Shown here: positions 6,989-7,538 of the stretch, piece after piece | Layout of the letters: every line of letters begins with the position of its first letter | How positions within the stretch are numbered: the first letter of the stretch is position 1 | Origin: CANHVK01 sp046304235 | Lineage (GTDB): Bacteria > Bacteroidota > Bacteroidia > Flavobacteriales_D > Crocinitomicaceae | Length of the DNA: 7,538 nt | Direction: 5' to 3' | NCBI GenBank assembly: GCA_046304235.1 | Contig: JBKCEW010000032.1 | Coordinates: forward strand, 1 to 7,538 | The notes under the pieces: model-generated | What the model was told of the DNA's origin: nothing | Seen by the model: only the letters and a program-made list of their open reading frames with translations | Database searches by the model: none | Translations under genes and position numbers: made by a program

Positions 6989-7538
6989 ATGAATTTTCTT
7001 CAAATTTATGAACATGCACGTTATCCTACAGTAAACTCCTCCAACTATTGTGGTTTATTGGCTTGTCAAGATACTGATGTTACACCCAATGAAATTAAAG
7101 AAATTTACTTGGGGTTGGTTTTGCTTGGTGTACCAAAAAATCATATTGTGCAAATTATTGAAATTAATTCAAACTTTAGAATTTTATCCAAATTTTTCCT
7201 TCCCAGTATTAATAACATGATGTTACCCATTGTTGCTTTGTCTCCTATAAGTATTAAATCTGGTGATATTTTGTGTCATATTCAATTATTACCAATTTCT
7301 AAATTTTTACCAGGTAAATGGGATAAAATTTTAATATTGAATATATCTTTGTAATATCAAATTATGTTTTTAGAAATAGCTGTACAACCCAAAAAAACAT
7401 TTTCATATTTTGGTAACATCTATTTTTCTTTGTAAAAAATTTATTTGAATTTGTATTTTATTTTTTTGTTTAGGAGAAAATAGAGCTATGTGTACAATCT
7501 ATGATGATACTGATAGTGATACTGATAATGATGATAAT
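6989..7538 (+). CDS. Gene 6: dUTPase-like fold protein, catalytically degenerate (partial)
   Basis: Exons 6989-7313, 7374-7412 and 7474 to beyond the window end, with introns of 60 and 61 nt; 143 codons are visible. Residues 8-49 follow the start of trimeric dUTPases: EHARYPT (for ENAxLPT), then a motif 1 region NYCGLLACQD (for AGYDLYSAxD), a VTP and LGLVLLGVP (for PxxxxxVxTGLAVxxP). Residues 89-99, IKSGDILCHIQ, match the late motif IxKGDRIAQLI. The motif 1 Asp, the PRSG of motif 2 and the YRG of motif 3 are absent, so dUTP hydrolysis is unlikely. dUTPase-derived proteins without activity are known in adenoviruses (E4 ORF1) and herpesviruses, where they act on host signalling. The visible C-terminus turns acidic (DDTDSDTDNDD) where a motif V (RGxxGFGSTG) would be expected. 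Confidence 0.65.
7505..7538 (+). repeat. 12-nt tandem repeat coding an acidic tail
   Basis: Two near-identical 12-nt units, TGATACTGATAG (7505-7516) and TGATACTGATAA (7517-7528), are followed by a partial third. In the gene 6 frame they encode alternating Asp with Thr, Ser and Asn. The repeat runs to the window edge, so its full length is unknown. Confidence 0.6.

Noticed and set aside
581..7538. Ciliate-type code (TAA/TAG as sense codons) to explain interrupted frames
   Set aside because: The stops fall just after GT donors, and splicing alone restores every frame with the standard code.

Overview
This AT-rich window reads as a compact, intron-dense eukaryotic gene cluster of viral type. 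It could be a nuclear DNA virus of the small or mid-sized capsid plus packaging-ATPase kind (adintovirus/Polinton-like in broad character), or an integrated copy of one. The gene models below are my own exon reconstructions. Single-frame reading gives only fragments, but joining them across 20 GT..AG introns of 56-85 nt restores five intact reading frames, plus a sixth that is essentially uninterrupted. A seventh-type structure, a polypyrimidine-rich non-coding stretch, fills the first ~550 bases. No tRNA, rRNA, CRISPR, insertion sequence or bacterial feature is visible. The host lineage cannot be named. Short introns, an MDM2-like domain and splice-leader-like gene starts point to an animal, but a protist is not excluded.

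Layout, all on the + strand: 1-555 pyrimidine-rich stretch; 581-590 TATA box; gene 1 (659-2005, 8 exons, 280 aa, unrecognised); gene 2 (1998-3157, 4 exons, 326 aa, P-loop packaging-type ATPase), whose start codon overlaps the gene 1 stop by 8 nt; gene 3 (3196-5145, 8 exons, 500 aa, best guess a capsid protein); gene 4 (5290-5925, or ending at 5943 if spliced, ~200 aa, unrecognised, possibly structural); gene 5 (5945-6940, 2 exons, 307 aa, with a SWIB/MDM2-like domain); gene 6 (6989 to beyond 7538, at least 3 exons, dUTPase-like fold without the catalytic motifs).

The genes fit a plan of morphogenesis (ATPase, capsid candidates) followed by host manipulation (MDM2-like protein, pseudo-dUTPase). 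No polymerase, integrase, protease or terminal repeat lies in the window, so the type of element is inferred. The most striking regularity is that genes 3, 4, 5 and 6 each begin 7-12 nt after the same 3' splice-site string TTTTCAG followed by AA. Only one good promoter is visible upstream. This suggests that one pre-mRNA is resolved into several messages by splicing a leader, in cis or in trans, onto each gene.
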